NCBI GenBank assembly: GCA_017635395.1
Contig: JAGBLN010000010.1
Span: 1-52,873 of the forward strand
Length of the DNA stretch: 52,873 bases
Reading direction: 5' to 3'
Origin: Lachnospiraceae bacterium
GTDB taxonomy: Bacteria > Bacillota > Clostridia > Lachnospirales > Lachnospiraceae
Part shown: one piece after another, positions 45,390 through 52,873 of the stretch
Numbering within the stretch: the first letter of the stretch is position 1
How the letters are laid out: every line of letters starts with the position of its first letter
Notes under the pieces: model-generated
The model's database searches: none
The model's input: only the letters and a program-made list of their open reading frames with translations
What the model was told of the DNA's origin: nothing
Made by a program: the position numbers and the translations under genes

Positions 45390-46694
45390 ATGAATCTGAA
45401 TAAACTTTGGGAAAAATATAAGTCGTCACAGATTGAGTATGATGGTTTTATCTTTAACTCTCTGGGCGGCTTATTAAATGCGTTTCAGTCGGTATTTGTC
45501 CTGATGGTATTAAGCAGGGTGATGCCTACGCTGGAAGAGGCGGGGGTATTTACCTTCGCATATTCAGTTGCTAATCTGATGCTGAATATAGGAAAATATG
45601 GCATGCGTAACTACCAGGTTACGGACGTAAAAGAAAAGTACGCATATTCCACATACTTTAAGTCAAGGATACTGACCACTGCTGCAATGATCGTGGCAAG
45701 TGTAGCCTACGTGGTGGTCAGAAACGGGATAGAAGGATACACCTTTGAAAAGGTGTGGGTAATAATCTTCATGTGCCTGTTTAAGGCAGTGGATTCCCTG
45801 GAAGATATTTATTTCGGCAGATACCAGCAGGCAGGGCGTCTGGATATAGCGGGCAAGTGCATGACAGTGCATATGCTTTTGGTGATACTGAGCTACGTTA
45901 TCTGTCTGGTGGCGGGAATGGATCTTCTTGCATCTACTATAGTGACAACTGTGGTTTCGGCAGTGGTTACTTTTGCTCTTATACTTCCCACCAGAAAGAT
46001 CGCGGATCCCGGCTGGAACAAGAATAAAATGCTCAGACCGAAGGAAAGATCCTGGCCGCTTTTATTGGAGTGCACAGGACTTGCTATAGCGGCTTTTGTA
46101 AGCTTCTATCAGATAAACTGTCCTAAATATGCCATTGATTCCCTTATGACGGATGTGGACCAGGCTAATTTCGGCTTTATCAGCATGCCGGTGTTCTTTG
46201 CATCCCTTATATGTCAGTTTCTGTATCTTCCCATGCTTACCGGACTGGCGGCAAAATTCCAGATGAATGATCATAAAGGCTTAAGGAAGATGATACTGAA
46301 AGTATCCGTCCTGATAGCAGGCGCATGCATATTCATAATAATAGGCGCTGTGATTGCCGGAATTCCCGTACTGTCGATACTGTATGCTACGGATCTTAAG
46401 CCGCTTACCATAGAGTTCTATCTGTTAATGGTGGGCAGTGGCTTCCTTGCCTTTGCGGCGTTCTTAGGCAGCGTGCTGACCACGATCAGGAAACAGCACC
46501 ATATGCTTATCGGCTATGTGGTCACGGCTATACCGGAATTCGTTGCGGTGAATTTTTTCGTAGAGAGGTGGGGACTCAAGGGCGCATCACTTGTATTTAC
46601 CATCGCGATGCTTCTGCTCATGCTGTATATGACGATTGCTTTGGTCTATGAGATGGCAAGGCTGAAGAAGACGGCGGGAGCGTCGGACAGTTAG
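45390..46694 (+). CDS. Polysaccharide flippase-like membrane protein
   Basis: 434 residues with about 12 membrane helices. The N-terminal SLGGLLNAFQSVFVLMVLSR and helix spacing fit the Wzx/RfbX branch of the MATE-like flippases that move lipid-linked sugars across the membrane. No other glycan gene is nearby, so the substrate is unknown. The start at 45390 has only a weak ribosome site and lies 13 bp after hisA. Confidence 0.82.
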   Translation: MNLNKLWEKYKSSQIEYDGFIFNSLGGLLNAFQSVFVLMVLSRVMPTLEEAGVFTFAYSVANLMLNIGKYGMRNYQVTDVKEKYAYSTYFKSRILTTAAMIVASVAYVVVRNGIEGYTFEKVWVIIFMCLFKAVDSLEDIYFGRYQQAGRLDIAGKCMTVHMLLVILSYVICLVAGMDLLASTIVTTVVSAVVTFALILPTRKIADPGWNKNKMLRPKERSWPLLLECTGLAIAAFVSFYQINCPKYAIDSLMTDVDQANFGFISMPVFFASLICQFLYLPMLTGLAAKFQMNDHKGLRKMILKVSVLIAGACIFIIIGAVIAGIPVLSILYATDLKPLTIEFYLLMVGSGFLAFAAFLGSVLTTIRKQHHMLIGYVVTAIPEFVAVNFFVERWGLKGASLVFTIAMLLLMLYMTIALVYEMARLKKTAGASDS

Positions 46695-46701
46695 TTTGTT
46701 C

Positions 46702-46730
46702 TTTACTTTTACTTATTCTTATGATATAGT
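46702..46730 (+). promoter_or_regulatory. Promoter of the cold-shock gene
   Basis: TTTACT 46702-46707, 17 bp, TATAGT 46725-46730, leaving a leader of about 48 bases. Confidence 0.6.
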
Positions 46731-46784
46731 TTCAATGTCATTCTATGACGCAACGATTTTTATTTTTTGGAGGAGTTTAAGAAC

Positions 46785-47000
46785 ATGAAGGGTACAGTTA
46801 AGTGGTTCAACGCACAGAAGGGTTATGGCTTCATCTCAATCGGTGAGGGTGAGGAAAATTCCGGTAAGGACGTTTTCGTACATTTCTCAGGTATTGCCGG
46901 TGAGGAAGGCTATAAGACATTAAACGACGGTCAGGCTGTAGAGTTTGAAGTTGTTGACGGTGCTAAGGGACCTCAGGCTATCAATGTAGTTAAGCTTTAA
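46785..47000 (+). CDS. Cold-shock domain protein
   Basis: 71 residues from ATG 46785, with GGAGGAG upstream. RNP1 KGYGFI and RNP2 VFVHF are intact. A short insertion, [11 protein letters not shown], sits between them where most relatives have about five fewer residues. It binds single-stranded RNA or DNA and acts as an RNA chaperone. Own promoter and terminator. Confidence 0.95.
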   Translation: MKGTVKWFNAQKGYGFISIGEGEENSGKDVFVHFSGIAGEEGYKTLNDGQAVEFEVVDGAKGPQAINVVKL

Positions 47001-47056
47001 TCGGTTTTGAAATCGTACCTATATTTTATATAGTTTCAATTAAAAACAGATTAGGA

Positions 47057-47085
47057 AGAGACCGGGATCATCCCGGTCTTTTTTT
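47057..47085 (+). terminator. Terminator of the cold-shock gene
   Basis: A perfect 9-bp stem, 47059-47067 with 47071-47079, 3-nt loop and T run. Confidence 0.92.
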
Positions 47086-47113
47086 CAAAGTATAGTTTAA
47101 AGAAAAATACAAC

Positions 47114-47382
47114 AACTATAGTCTTTGCGAGAGAATGACAACTCGCATCGTTCCGAAACCGATGCAACGCCTCGGGAAACTAATCGCTAACTGTCCCTAA
47201 GTATCCGTCACATGCGAGCGGCCACAAAAGACGTGCCATCTCGCAACCCTGTGCCGCATACTAAGGGACAGTAAGCGCTGGATTTCCCCGAGACTAAAAA
47301 CGCATCGTGATCGTTTCGGAACATATGCGAGTGTCATTCCGGCACAGTCTGTGAATGGAAGTTAGAATTAGGGACTATAATT
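47114..47382. repeat. Long imperfect palindrome in a gene-free stretch
   Basis: The 394-bp gap between the cold-shock gene and thiN contains no plausible gene but folds on itself. Pairing blocks are: 47114-47124 with 47372-47382 (imperfect); 47133-47140 with 47332-47339; 47142-47148 with 47325-47331; 47150-47159 with 47313-47322 (10 bp perfect); 47161-47165 with 47302-47306; 47171-47176 with 47287-47292; 47185-47188 with 47274-47277; 47190-47198 with 47264-47272; 47200-47204 with 47258-47262. The centre, 47205-47257, has another CATGCGAG/CTCGCA pair. It may be a MITE-like element or a structured RNA; no target-site duplication or family is recognised. Confidence 0.8.
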
Positions 47383-47394
47383 AAAGGATAGAAT

Positions 47395-48027
47395 TTGAGA
47401 ATGAAGAATGACAGATGTGTGATAATCAGCGGCGGGGATTATGATGATGCCGTGGAGATAAAGAGTGAGGATTATGTGATAGCCTGTGATAAGGGCTATG
47501 AGCATGCCTGCAGGATGGGTATAAAGCCAGACCTGGTGGTAGGGGATTTCGATTCCTATACAGGGGAGGTGGAGGCTGGAATCCCTGTGGAAAGGTATCC
47601 GGTAAGAAAGGATGATACGGATACAATGGCGGCAGTAAAGCTTGCTGTTGAAAAGGGATATAATAATATCTGTATATGCTGTGCTTTTGGCGGCAGGATG
47701 GACCACGCATTTGCTAATTACCAGAGTGCGGTTTATGCGGCAAAAAAAGGCTGTGATGTGTGCATTATCGGGAATGACACTAAGGCATTTTTTATACATA
47801 ACGGCGAGAAGGTATTAGAATGTGTCAAGGGCTGGTCGCTTTCAGTTTTTTCAATGAGTGATGAGAGTCAAGGCGTTAGCATAGAGGGGACAGAGTATGA
47901 TGTCAGCGGGGTTAAGCTTAGCAGTGACTATCCGCTGGGAGTAAGTAATGAGTGGAAGGAAAAGACAGCACGCATAAGCGTTGAGAGTGGAACACTTATG
48001 ATCGTTGAATCAAGGATGGGAGAGTAA
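47395..48027 (+). CDS. thiN: Thiamine pyrophosphokinase
   Basis: 210 residues from TTG 47395, six bases after AAAGGA; an ATG at 47401 is the other option. Family motifs are CDKGYEHACRMGIKPDLVVGD, DFDSY, and KDDTDTMAAVKLAVEKG followed by GGRMDHAFANYQ. It makes thiamine diphosphate directly from thiamine, implying thiamine salvage. TATAAT at 47376-47381, at the edge of the palindrome, may be its -10 box. Confidence 0.9.
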   Translation: MRMKNDRCVIISGGDYDDAVEIKSEDYVIACDKGYEHACRMGIKPDLVVGDFDSYTGEVEAGIPVERYPVRKDDTDTMAAVKLAVEKGYNNICICCAFGGRMDHAFANYQSAVYAAKKGCDVCIIGNDTKAFFIHNGEKVLECVKGWSLSVFSMSDESQGVSIEGTEYDVSGVKLSSDYPLGVSNEWKEKTARISVESGTLMIVESRMGE

Positions 48028-48033
48028 GACGGG

Positions 48034-49749
48034 GTGAAGAAAGATAGTGCTGAAAATAAGGAACGAAAAAACATAGCGCATAAGTACGATAGCCGGAAGC
48101 AATCTGCTTTAAAAAAAGATGATCAGGTGAAAGTGTCTCGTGGTCAGAAAAAGGCGCCAAGTAATTATAAAACAACCCAAAAGCAAGATTATCCAGAGAA
48201 AAAAAACGGAAAACGTTCCAATGACAAGCATAAAGGTGGTGAAATGTCCGGCTGCCCTGTGGGAAAGAAGTGCGGCGGCTGTATCTATACCGGCATGCCC
48301 TATGAGGAGCAGCTAAAACTGAAACATAAGAAGTTAGTTGGACTGCTTGGTAAGTACGGGGAGGTAAAGCCTGTAATAGGAATGCAGGATCCCTTATTTT
48401 ATAGAAATAAGGTGCACCATGTTTTTTCATGGGAAAAAGGGAAGGTTAAAAACGGAATCTATGCTGAGGGCTCGCACCGGGTGATCCCTGTAAAAGAGTG
48501 CCTTATAGAAGACAGAAAGAGCCAGGAGATAATCAAGACGATCGAAAAGCTTGTAGTGTCTTTCAAGATCAAAGTTTTCGACGAGGATACAGGCTATGGT
48601 CTGCTTCGTCATGTGCTGATAAGGCGTGGCTTTAAATCAGGAGAGATAATGGTTGTACTTGTTGTGGCTGACAGGATGTTTCCCGGGAAGAATAATTTTA
48701 TAAAGGTATTGCGGAAAGAGCATCCGGAGATCACTACCGTCGTAATGAACATAAACAGGGAAAAGACATCCATGGTGCTGGGGGAGCGTGAAGATGTGGC
48801 ATACGGTCCGGGATTTATAAAGGATGAACTTTGCGGATACCATTTCAGGATATCTTCAAAGTCATTTTATCAGGTAAATCCGGTGCAGACGGAAGTTTTG
48901 TATGGTAAGGCAATAGAACTGGCAGGGCTTAAGGGTGACGAGACTGTTGTGGATGCCTACTGCGGTACCGGAACCATTGGCCTTATCGCATCCAAATATG
49001 CAGGGAAGGTCATTGGTATTGAATTAAATCCTGATGCCGTAAGGGATGCAAGAAAGAATGCAAAAGAAAACAAAGTGGATAATGCTGAATTCATAAAAGG
49101 GGATGCAGGAGACTGTATGGAGCGGATGGCGGCAGAGGGCTTAAAAACAGATGTGCTCTTCATGGATCCGCCCCGTTCAGGAAGCACAGAGAAATTCCTG
49201 AAATCAGTACTTAAGATCGCCCCGGAAAGAATAGTCTACATTTCCTGCGGACCTGAGAGCTTAGCCAGGGACTTAAAACTGCTGACGGCAGGTAAGAAGT
49301 ATACAGTCAAGGCAATCCAGCCGGTAGATATGTTCCCGCAGACGGAACATGTGGAAACTGTGGTGCAACTTTCCAAGGGAGATATCAACAGAGACAGTTC
49401 GGAGAGAAAAAGTACTGTGAAAGCCGGTGATATGGGAATGATCAGTGGTTACAGTAAAGGAAAAAAGATGCCTGAGACAACAAATGTAAAGATAGATTTC
49501 TCCTTGGAGAACCTTGATCTGTCGGAGCTGAAGGGCAAAGCGACATATGAGCAGATAAAGGATTATGTCAGAGAGCAGACGGGATTCAGAGTATCATCAT
49601 TATACATTTCTCAAGTGAAGAGAAAGTGTGGTTTGGAAGTCGGAGAAAGCTACAACAAGCCAAAGTCAGATGATGCCAGACAGCCGCAGTGTACGCCGGA
49701 GAAGGAAGAGGCTATTATGCAGGCACTCAGCCATTTTGGGGTGATTTGA
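48034..49749 (+). CDS. rlmD: RlmD-like 23S rRNA methyltransferase, extended C-terminus
   Basis: 571 residues from GTG 48034. A 70-residue Lys-rich, probably disordered lead is followed by an iron-sulfur motif CPVGKKCGGC, and then a TrmA/RlmD-type SAM domain (VDAYCGTGTIGLIASKYAG, DPPRSG, ISCGPESLARDL, with VDMFPQTEHVE at the end), which makes 5-methyluridine. About 105 extra residues follow, with a compact part near the end (ATYEQIKDYVREQTGF, SSLYISQVKRKCGLEVGE). This tail is not part of the core enzyme; I recall similar tails in other Lachnospiraceae proteins but cannot name a function. Confidence 0.88.
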   Translation: MKKDSAENKERKNIAHKYDSRKQSALKKDDQVKVSRGQKKAPSNYKTTQKQDYPEKKNGKRSNDKHKGGEMSGCPVGKKCGGCIYTGMPYEEQLKLKHKKLVGLLGKYGEVKPVIGMQDPLFYRNKVHHVFSWEKGKVKNGIYAEGSHRVIPVKECLIEDRKSQEIIKTIEKLVVSFKIKVFDEDTGYGLLRHVLIRRGFKSGEIMVVLVVADRMFPGKNNFIKVLRKEHPEITTVVMNINREKTSMVLGEREDVAYGPGFIKDELCGYHFRISSKSFYQVNPVQTEVLYGKAIELAGLKGDETVVDAYCGTGTIGLIASKYAGKVIGIELNPDAVRDARKNAKENKVDNAEFIKGDAGDCMERMAAEGLKTDVLFMDPPRSGSTEKFLKSVLKIAPERIVYISCGPESLARDLKLLTAGKKYTVKAIQPVDMFPQTEHVETVVQLSKGDINRDSSERKSTVKAGDMGMISGYSKGKKMPETTNVKIDFSLENLDLSELKGKATYEQIKDYVREQTGFRVSSLYISQVKRKCGLEVGESYNKPKSDDARQPQCTPEKEEAIMQALSHFGVI

Positions 49750-49798
49750 GGAAATGGGATAAACAACCAGATCCCAATTTGATACAGAGGTGGTTAAT

Positions 49799-50830
49799 GT
49801 GATAAAGCCGAAAAGATTAAAAAGGGGAGATAAGATTGCTATCGTAAGCCTCTCATGGGGCGGTCTGGGTGACGCCAAGCTTATTCACAAATATGGAATT
49901 GCTAAAGAACGTTTAGAACGCGACTTTGGCTTAAATGTTGTTGCTATGCCGCATGCTCTTAAGGGGAGCGAGTTTGTTTATGCCCATCCGGAACTAAGGG
50001 CAAAAGACTTAATGGATGCATTTTCGGATTCTTCCATTAAGGGGATTTTCTGTGCCATAGGGGGCGATGACTCCGTAAGATTATTGCCATATATTGATTA
50101 TGAGATTATTAGGAACAATCCTAAGATTTTTATGGGATATTCAGATACTACAGTCACTCATTTTATGATGAACAAAGCCGGAGTGGTTTCCTATTATGGT
50201 CCATCCGTTATGGCTGAATTCGGCGAATATGTTCAGATGTTTGACTATACAGAAAAATCGGTAAAGAGTTTATTATTCAACGATTCAAACGGATATGAGG
50301 TTTCTTCCTGCGAATACTGGTCAGACGATCATGTTTCCTGGTCAGAAGAAAATGTGAATGTGAAAAAGAAAACACGTCCGGAGGAGCATCATTATGAAGT
50401 GTTATCAGGAAACGGAAGTATCACTGGAGAATTATTAGGCGGCTGCCTGGATGTATTCCCGATGATCATTGGTACTGAAGTATGGCCTGAGCGCGATGAA
50501 TGGAAGAATAAGATACTTCTTGTTGAAACAAGTGAAGAAAAGCCAAGTCCCGATTTGATAACGTATTATCTGAGGAACCTTGGCGCACAGGGAATACTGA
50601 ATCGGATCAGGGGAATTGTCGTTGGAAAGCCTCAGGATGAACAGTTCTATGAGGAGTATAAAGAAGTGTATCGGACTGTGCTAGATGAGTTTAACTGTCA
50701 ATACCTGCCGGTCATTTACAATGTAAACATAGGTCACGCTGTTCCTACCGGAATCCTGCCGTTAGGGATAGAATGTGAGATCAATCTTGATAATAAAATT
50801 ATCCGATTACTTGAATCGGCTACAGAATAG
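49799..50830 (+). CDS. S66 family LD-carboxypeptidase / MccF-like
   Basis: 343 residues from GTG 49799, five bases after AGAGGTGG; a GTG at 49790 would lie within that ribosome site. S66 features are IAIVSLSWGG near the start, the AIGGDDSVRLLPYID segment and the nucleophile Ser in FMGYSDTTVTHF, with the Glu and His of the triad expected in the C-terminal half (VVGKPQDE, NIGHA). Such enzymes trim the D-Ala from tetrapeptides or inactivate microcin C. MccF-like detoxification is as likely as wall recycling. Confidence 0.88.
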   Translation: MIKPKRLKRGDKIAIVSLSWGGLGDAKLIHKYGIAKERLERDFGLNVVAMPHALKGSEFVYAHPELRAKDLMDAFSDSSIKGIFCAIGGDDSVRLLPYIDYEIIRNNPKIFMGYSDTTVTHFMMNKAGVVSYYGPSVMAEFGEYVQMFDYTEKSVKSLLFNDSNGYEVSSCEYWSDDHVSWSEENVNVKKKTRPEEHHYEVLSGNGSITGELLGGCLDVFPMIIGTEVWPERDEWKNKILLVETSEEKPSPDLITYYLRNLGAQGILNRIRGIVVGKPQDEQFYEEYKEVYRTVLDEFNCQYLPVIYNVNIGHAVPTGILPLGIECEINLDNKIIRLLESATE

Positions 50831-50864
50831 TAGAAATTTACGGCACTTATGGAGATTACTGAAA

Positions 50865-51347
50865 ATGTTACGACTTGAAAAAGTAAATGGAAAAAATGTC
50901 TGGGATCTGCTGAAATTGCGGGTTTCAGAGGAACAGAAAAACTTTGTGTCGGACAATGACATCAGCATTATTGAGGCATATACCGCTATAACTGGGAATG
51001 GATACGCTTTTCCCTTTGGAATATATGATGGTGATACACCGGTCGGGTTTTTGATGATCGGATTTGATACCGATGATTACTGGGATGATGCACCGGCGAT
51101 CGCAAAGGGCAATTACAACCTATGGCGTTTGATGATCCATAAAGCATATCAGGGAAAGAGATATGGAAAAGAGGCGGTAAGGCTGGCTCTGGAGTTTATA
51201 AAAACATATCCCTGCGGAGATGCGGAATACTGCTGGTTGTCTTATGAGCCGGAGAACCTGGTGGCAGCAAAGTTATACAGTTCATTTGGATTCGAGGAAA
51301 CCGGAGACATGGATGGGGAAGAACGGATTGCTGTATTAAAACTGTGA
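50865..51347 (+). CDS. GNAT acetyltransferase
   Basis: 160 residues from ATG 50865, ten bases after GGAG. The frame is open further upstream but overlaps the carboxypeptidase gene. Features are YDGDTPVGFLMIGF, the acetyl-CoA loop around YQGKRYGKEAVRLALEF, and LYSSFGFEETG at the end. It resembles SpeG/PaiA-type or spermidine acetyltransferases, but the substrate is not determined. Confidence 0.88.
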   Translation: MLRLEKVNGKNVWDLLKLRVSEEQKNFVSDNDISIIEAYTAITGNGYAFPFGIYDGDTPVGFLMIGFDTDDYWDDAPAIAKGNYNLWRLMIHKAYQGKRYGKEAVRLALEFIKTYPCGDAEYCWLSYEPENLVAAKLYSSFGFEETGDMDGEERIAVLKL

Positions 51348-51364
51348 AAGGATGAGAAACAGTT

Positions 51365-51632
51365 ATGAGGTTGGCAGCTTATCAATTTGCCGTATGTGGG
51401 GAACTTAATCATAATCTTGAGATAGTAAAGAAAACTGTAATACAGGCAGCTGAGAACAGGGTGGATCTGATCGTATTTCCCGAATGCGCATTAACGGGGT
51501 ATCCGCCCCACGATATTGCCGGTTCAGACAGCACCAACGTGCTTTGTTAATGCCTCAGGTGCTATCGGTAGGGAACTTGAGGAAAATGTGGAAGGAATGC
51601 TCATCTATGATTTCGAGAAACAGGAACTGAAT
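51365..51632 (+). pseudogene. Carbon-nitrogen hydrolase remnant, internal deletion
   Basis: The first 54 or so residues (MRLAAYQFAV, VDLIVFPECALTGYPPHDI) match the start of a nitrilase-type amidohydrolase with its catalytic Glu in FPECALTG. The frame then stops at 51550. In another frame the typical nitrilase end begins near 51517 (PVQTAPTCFVNASGAIGREL to GMLIYDFEKQELN). Roughly 150 residues including the catalytic Lys and Cys are missing between them and the frame is shifted. It is dead as an enzyme. The C-terminal fragment runs on in frame into a MobC-like sequence. Confidence 0.75.
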
Positions 51633-51911
51633 TTGATCCGGGAGCGAATGGAGCAACTGGGTTTCTCAAACATGAGCGCCTATATCAGAAAAATGGCAAT
51701 CGACGGATACTACATCAAAGTGGATTTCTCCGAGATTCATGAACTGGCCAGGTTTATGAGCATTGACAGCAGAAACATCAATCAGATTGCAAAAGCAGCT
51801 AATACCTATGGCTGGGTCGATGAAAAAATCATTGCTGATATGAAAACTGAGCATGAGAAAGTTTTGAAAACAGTAAAAGACTATTTTGACAAATTGCTTG
51901 AAATCATGTAG
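51633..51911 (+). pseudogene. MobC-like mobilisation protein, N-terminus lost
   Basis: The part from LIRERMEQLGFSNMSAYIRK to RNINQIAKAANTYGW is typical of MobC relaxosome accessory proteins of mobilisable elements, including the NxNQIAK motif. The usual 15 or so N-terminal residues are absent and are replaced by the end of the nitrilase. Translation could use TTG 51633 or the chimeric frame from 51516. MobC helps the relaxase nick oriT. 92 codons remain, so partial function cannot be excluded. Confidence 0.72.
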
Positions 51912-51931
51912 TGCCGGAAAAATGATTTTGA

Positions 51932-52030
51932 GCCTGCCTGCAGGCGTAGCTTGTCGATGAAAATCGGCAATCCGGGGGATTGGGGGCGTACTCCCCAACA
52001 TGCAAAATCGCATCGGGTGTACACCGATGC
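51932..52030. other. Candidate oriT: three hairpins after mobC
   Basis: GCCTG/CAGGC (51932-51936, 51941-51945), TTGGGG/CCCCAA (51980-51985, 51993-51998), and GCATCGGGTGTACACCGATGC at 52010-52030, which is a palindrome with one bulged G. Clusters of this type next to mobC often form transfer origins. The nick site is not identified. Confidence 0.45.
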
Positions 52031-52091
52031 ATTGCTTGCTAATTTGTGAAAACCATTAAATGGGCATATCAAAAGGAAAGGACATTGAAAG

Positions 52092-52334
52092 ATGAGAAAA
52101 AAATATTATGAGGATCCGAAGGAGAATGCTGCCTTTAAAAGGTGCGTGGATGTTATGACAGAATTGATTCTGAAATACGGGCCGTCGTTGAAAAGAAGGT
52201 GGGTGCTGGAGAAGCTGATGGCGAATGTCTGGCTGGATGTTGTGTTTAGCAGAGTTACCATGAAGCGTTTGTCTGGATATCACAGATTATCGAAGGATTA
52301 TCGAAGACAACATAAAAATAATGACGCGGCATGA
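52092..52334 (+). CDS. Small basic protein, unknown
   Basis: 80 residues from ATG 52092, about nine bases after AGGAAAGGAC. It is rich in Lys and Arg, with no membrane segment. No family is recognised. It lies between the candidate oriT and a helix-turn-helix gene, so it is probably part of the mobile element. A DNA-binding role is possible from charge alone. Confidence 0.55.
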   Translation: MRKKYYEDPKENAAFKRCVDVMTELILKYGPSLKRRWVLEKLMANVWLDVVFSRVTMKRLSGYHRLSKDYRRQHKNNDAA

Positions 52335-52344
52335 CAAAATAGGA

Positions 52345-52394
52345 TTGACAGGATAGTGGCTCCTGCATATACTATTGTCATAATAGAAATGACA
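52345..52394 (+). promoter_or_regulatory. Consensus promoter with adjacent inverted repeat
   Basis: TTGACA 52345-52350, 17 bp, TATACT 52368-52373, followed by TGTCAT 52376-52381, 7 bp, ATGACA 52389-52394. The inverted repeat covers the predicted transcript start and could be an operator for the next gene product. Confidence 0.65.
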
Positions 52395-52408
52395 GGGGGT
52401 GGCTGCTT

Positions 52409-52717
52409 GTGAAGAAGATAACTACACTTGAAGAGGCTTTGAAACGAATCGAAAAACTGGAAAAAGAAAATGCAGAGCTTAAGGAAGCAAATGCCAATCT
52501 GAAAGAAGAACTTGAATACTTTAAAAAGAGAAAGGCCTGTGGCAGACAAAGACACAACGCCAAATGGATGGCCATCTACAATGATTTTGTTATTTGTCAT
52601 GAGCGGGGCATGACCATGGTGGAGATTGCAAAGCGCAACGGAATCAGCGAGCGGAGTATCTATCGGTACAAGGCTTATTATGACGAGATGCAGAAAAAGA
52701 AGAAGGGGAAATCTTGA
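52409..52717 (+). CDS. Coiled-coil helix-turn-helix protein
   Basis: 102 residues from GTG 52409, after GGGGGTGG. Residues 5-45 form a charged coiled coil (LEEALKRIEKLEKENAELKE), residues 60-90 a helix-turn-helix (MTMVEIAKRNGISERSIYRY), and the end is Lys-rich. It may be a regulator or a relaxosome accessory of the element. The inverted repeat upstream suggests self-control. It is not a full transposase. Confidence 0.7.
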   Translation: MKKITTLEEALKRIEKLEKENAELKEANANLKEELEYFKKRKACGRQRHNAKWMAIYNDFVICHERGMTMVEIAKRNGISERSIYRYKAYYDEMQKKKKGKS

Positions 52718-52744
52718 GGTGGAATTTTTGCACCGCAAAATCTA

Positions 52745-52766
52745 AAGTGGTCGAATTCGACTACTT
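52745..52766. repeat. 22-bp near-perfect palindrome
   Basis: AAGTGGTCGAATTCGACTACTT, palindromic except for one G-T position, with the core GTCGAATTCGAC. Probably a protein-binding site. Confidence 0.75.
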
Positions 52767-52795
52767 AACAGAAGAGCGTAGATGAAAAAGACATA

Positions 52796-52824
52796 ACTTG
52801 AGGTCGTAAATTTCGACCTCAAGT
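52796..52824. repeat. Perfect 11-bp hairpin before the last gene
   Basis: ACTTGAGGTCG and its complement, 52796-52806 and 52814-52824, around a 7-nt AT-rich loop. It shares GGTCG/CGACC with the palindrome at 52745. No T run follows, so a terminator is unlikely. Confidence 0.75.
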
Positions 52825-52840
52825 ATAGACGGAGGAGTAT

Positions 52841-52873
52841 ATGGCAGATAAGAAGAGAACAGAATTGGTTAGC
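52841..52873 (+). CDS. Start of an unknown gene, cut by window end
   Basis: ATG 52841 follows GGAGGAG by three bases; 11 codons, MADKKRTELVS, are visible. In mobile elements of this layout a relaxase or recombinase often follows, but the visible part is too short to tell. Confidence 0.5.
   Translation, partial: MADKKRTELVS

Overview
The window reads as chromosome of a motile Lachnospiraceae-type Firmicute, broadly Butyrivibrio- or Roseburia-like; the genus cannot be fixed from the sequence alone. Supporting signs are strong GGAGG ribosome sites, frequent TTG and GTG starts, a CheC-like FliY switch protein, FlbD, CheC/CheD adaptation, a single flagellar/chemotaxis superoperon, and Thr-Pro repeat surface proteins. 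GC content looks intermediate and codon use looks even, except at the right end, which carries pieces of a mobile element.

Layout. (1) 1-191: C-terminus of a Thr-Pro repeat protein entering from the left. (2) 219-6756: a type IV pilus assembly cluster: an unknown membrane protein, PilC, a PilM-PilN fusion, PilO, PilB and a major pilin, closed by a terminator. (3) 6781-30520: a motility superoperon starting at a sigma-28-like promoter: flbD, motA, motB, fliL, fliM, fliY, fliO, fliP, fliQ, fliR, flhB, flhA, flhF, flhG, a PilZ protein, cheB, cheA, cheW, cheC, cheD, a small membrane protein, fliA (sigma-28), fapA and three less familiar genes, the last a membrane-anchored Thr-Pro stalk protein with an MltG/LysM-like end. 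A terminator hairpin separates it from convergent pta. (4) 31754-37989: a zinc-ribbon membrane protein paired with a TPM-domain protein, a DUF1858 protein, an RlmL-like methyltransferase, RdgB, a YfcE-like phosphoesterase and an SseB-macro fusion. (5) 38009-41989: nfnA-nfnB and gdhA, electron transfer to NADP and ammonium assimilation. (6) 42065-47085: DUF1836 protein, a small membrane protein, rpsT, a dapB interrupted by an amber codon, a eukaryotic-type hisA, a flippase and a cold-shock gene. (7) 47086-47394: no gene, but a long imperfect palindrome. (8) 47395-51347: thiN, an RlmD-like methyltransferase with an added C-terminal domain, an LD-carboxypeptidase and a GNAT acetyltransferase. (9) 51365-52873: a nitrilase gene deleted internally and fused to a mobC remnant, a candidate oriT, two small genes, and a new gene cut by the window end.

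How the parts work together. Pilin and the flagellar superoperon both have promoters containing TCCGATAT, the -10 core recognised by sigma-28, and the sigma-28 gene itself lies in the superoperon, so pilus and flagellum may be expressed together. PilB carries an N-terminal MshEN-like domain and a PilZ protein sits between flhG and cheB, so cyclic di-GMP may act on both machines. No cheY, cheR, flagellin, prepilin peptidase or pilT is in the window.

Most genes are ordinary members of known families. The strongest points for follow-up are the amber codon in dapB, the 47 kb palindrome and its echo in the terminator at 30.5 kb, the sigma-28-like pilin promoter, genes that may be translated without a leader, and the nitrilase-mobC junction. 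I did not find a clearly new multi-gene defence or biosynthetic system.
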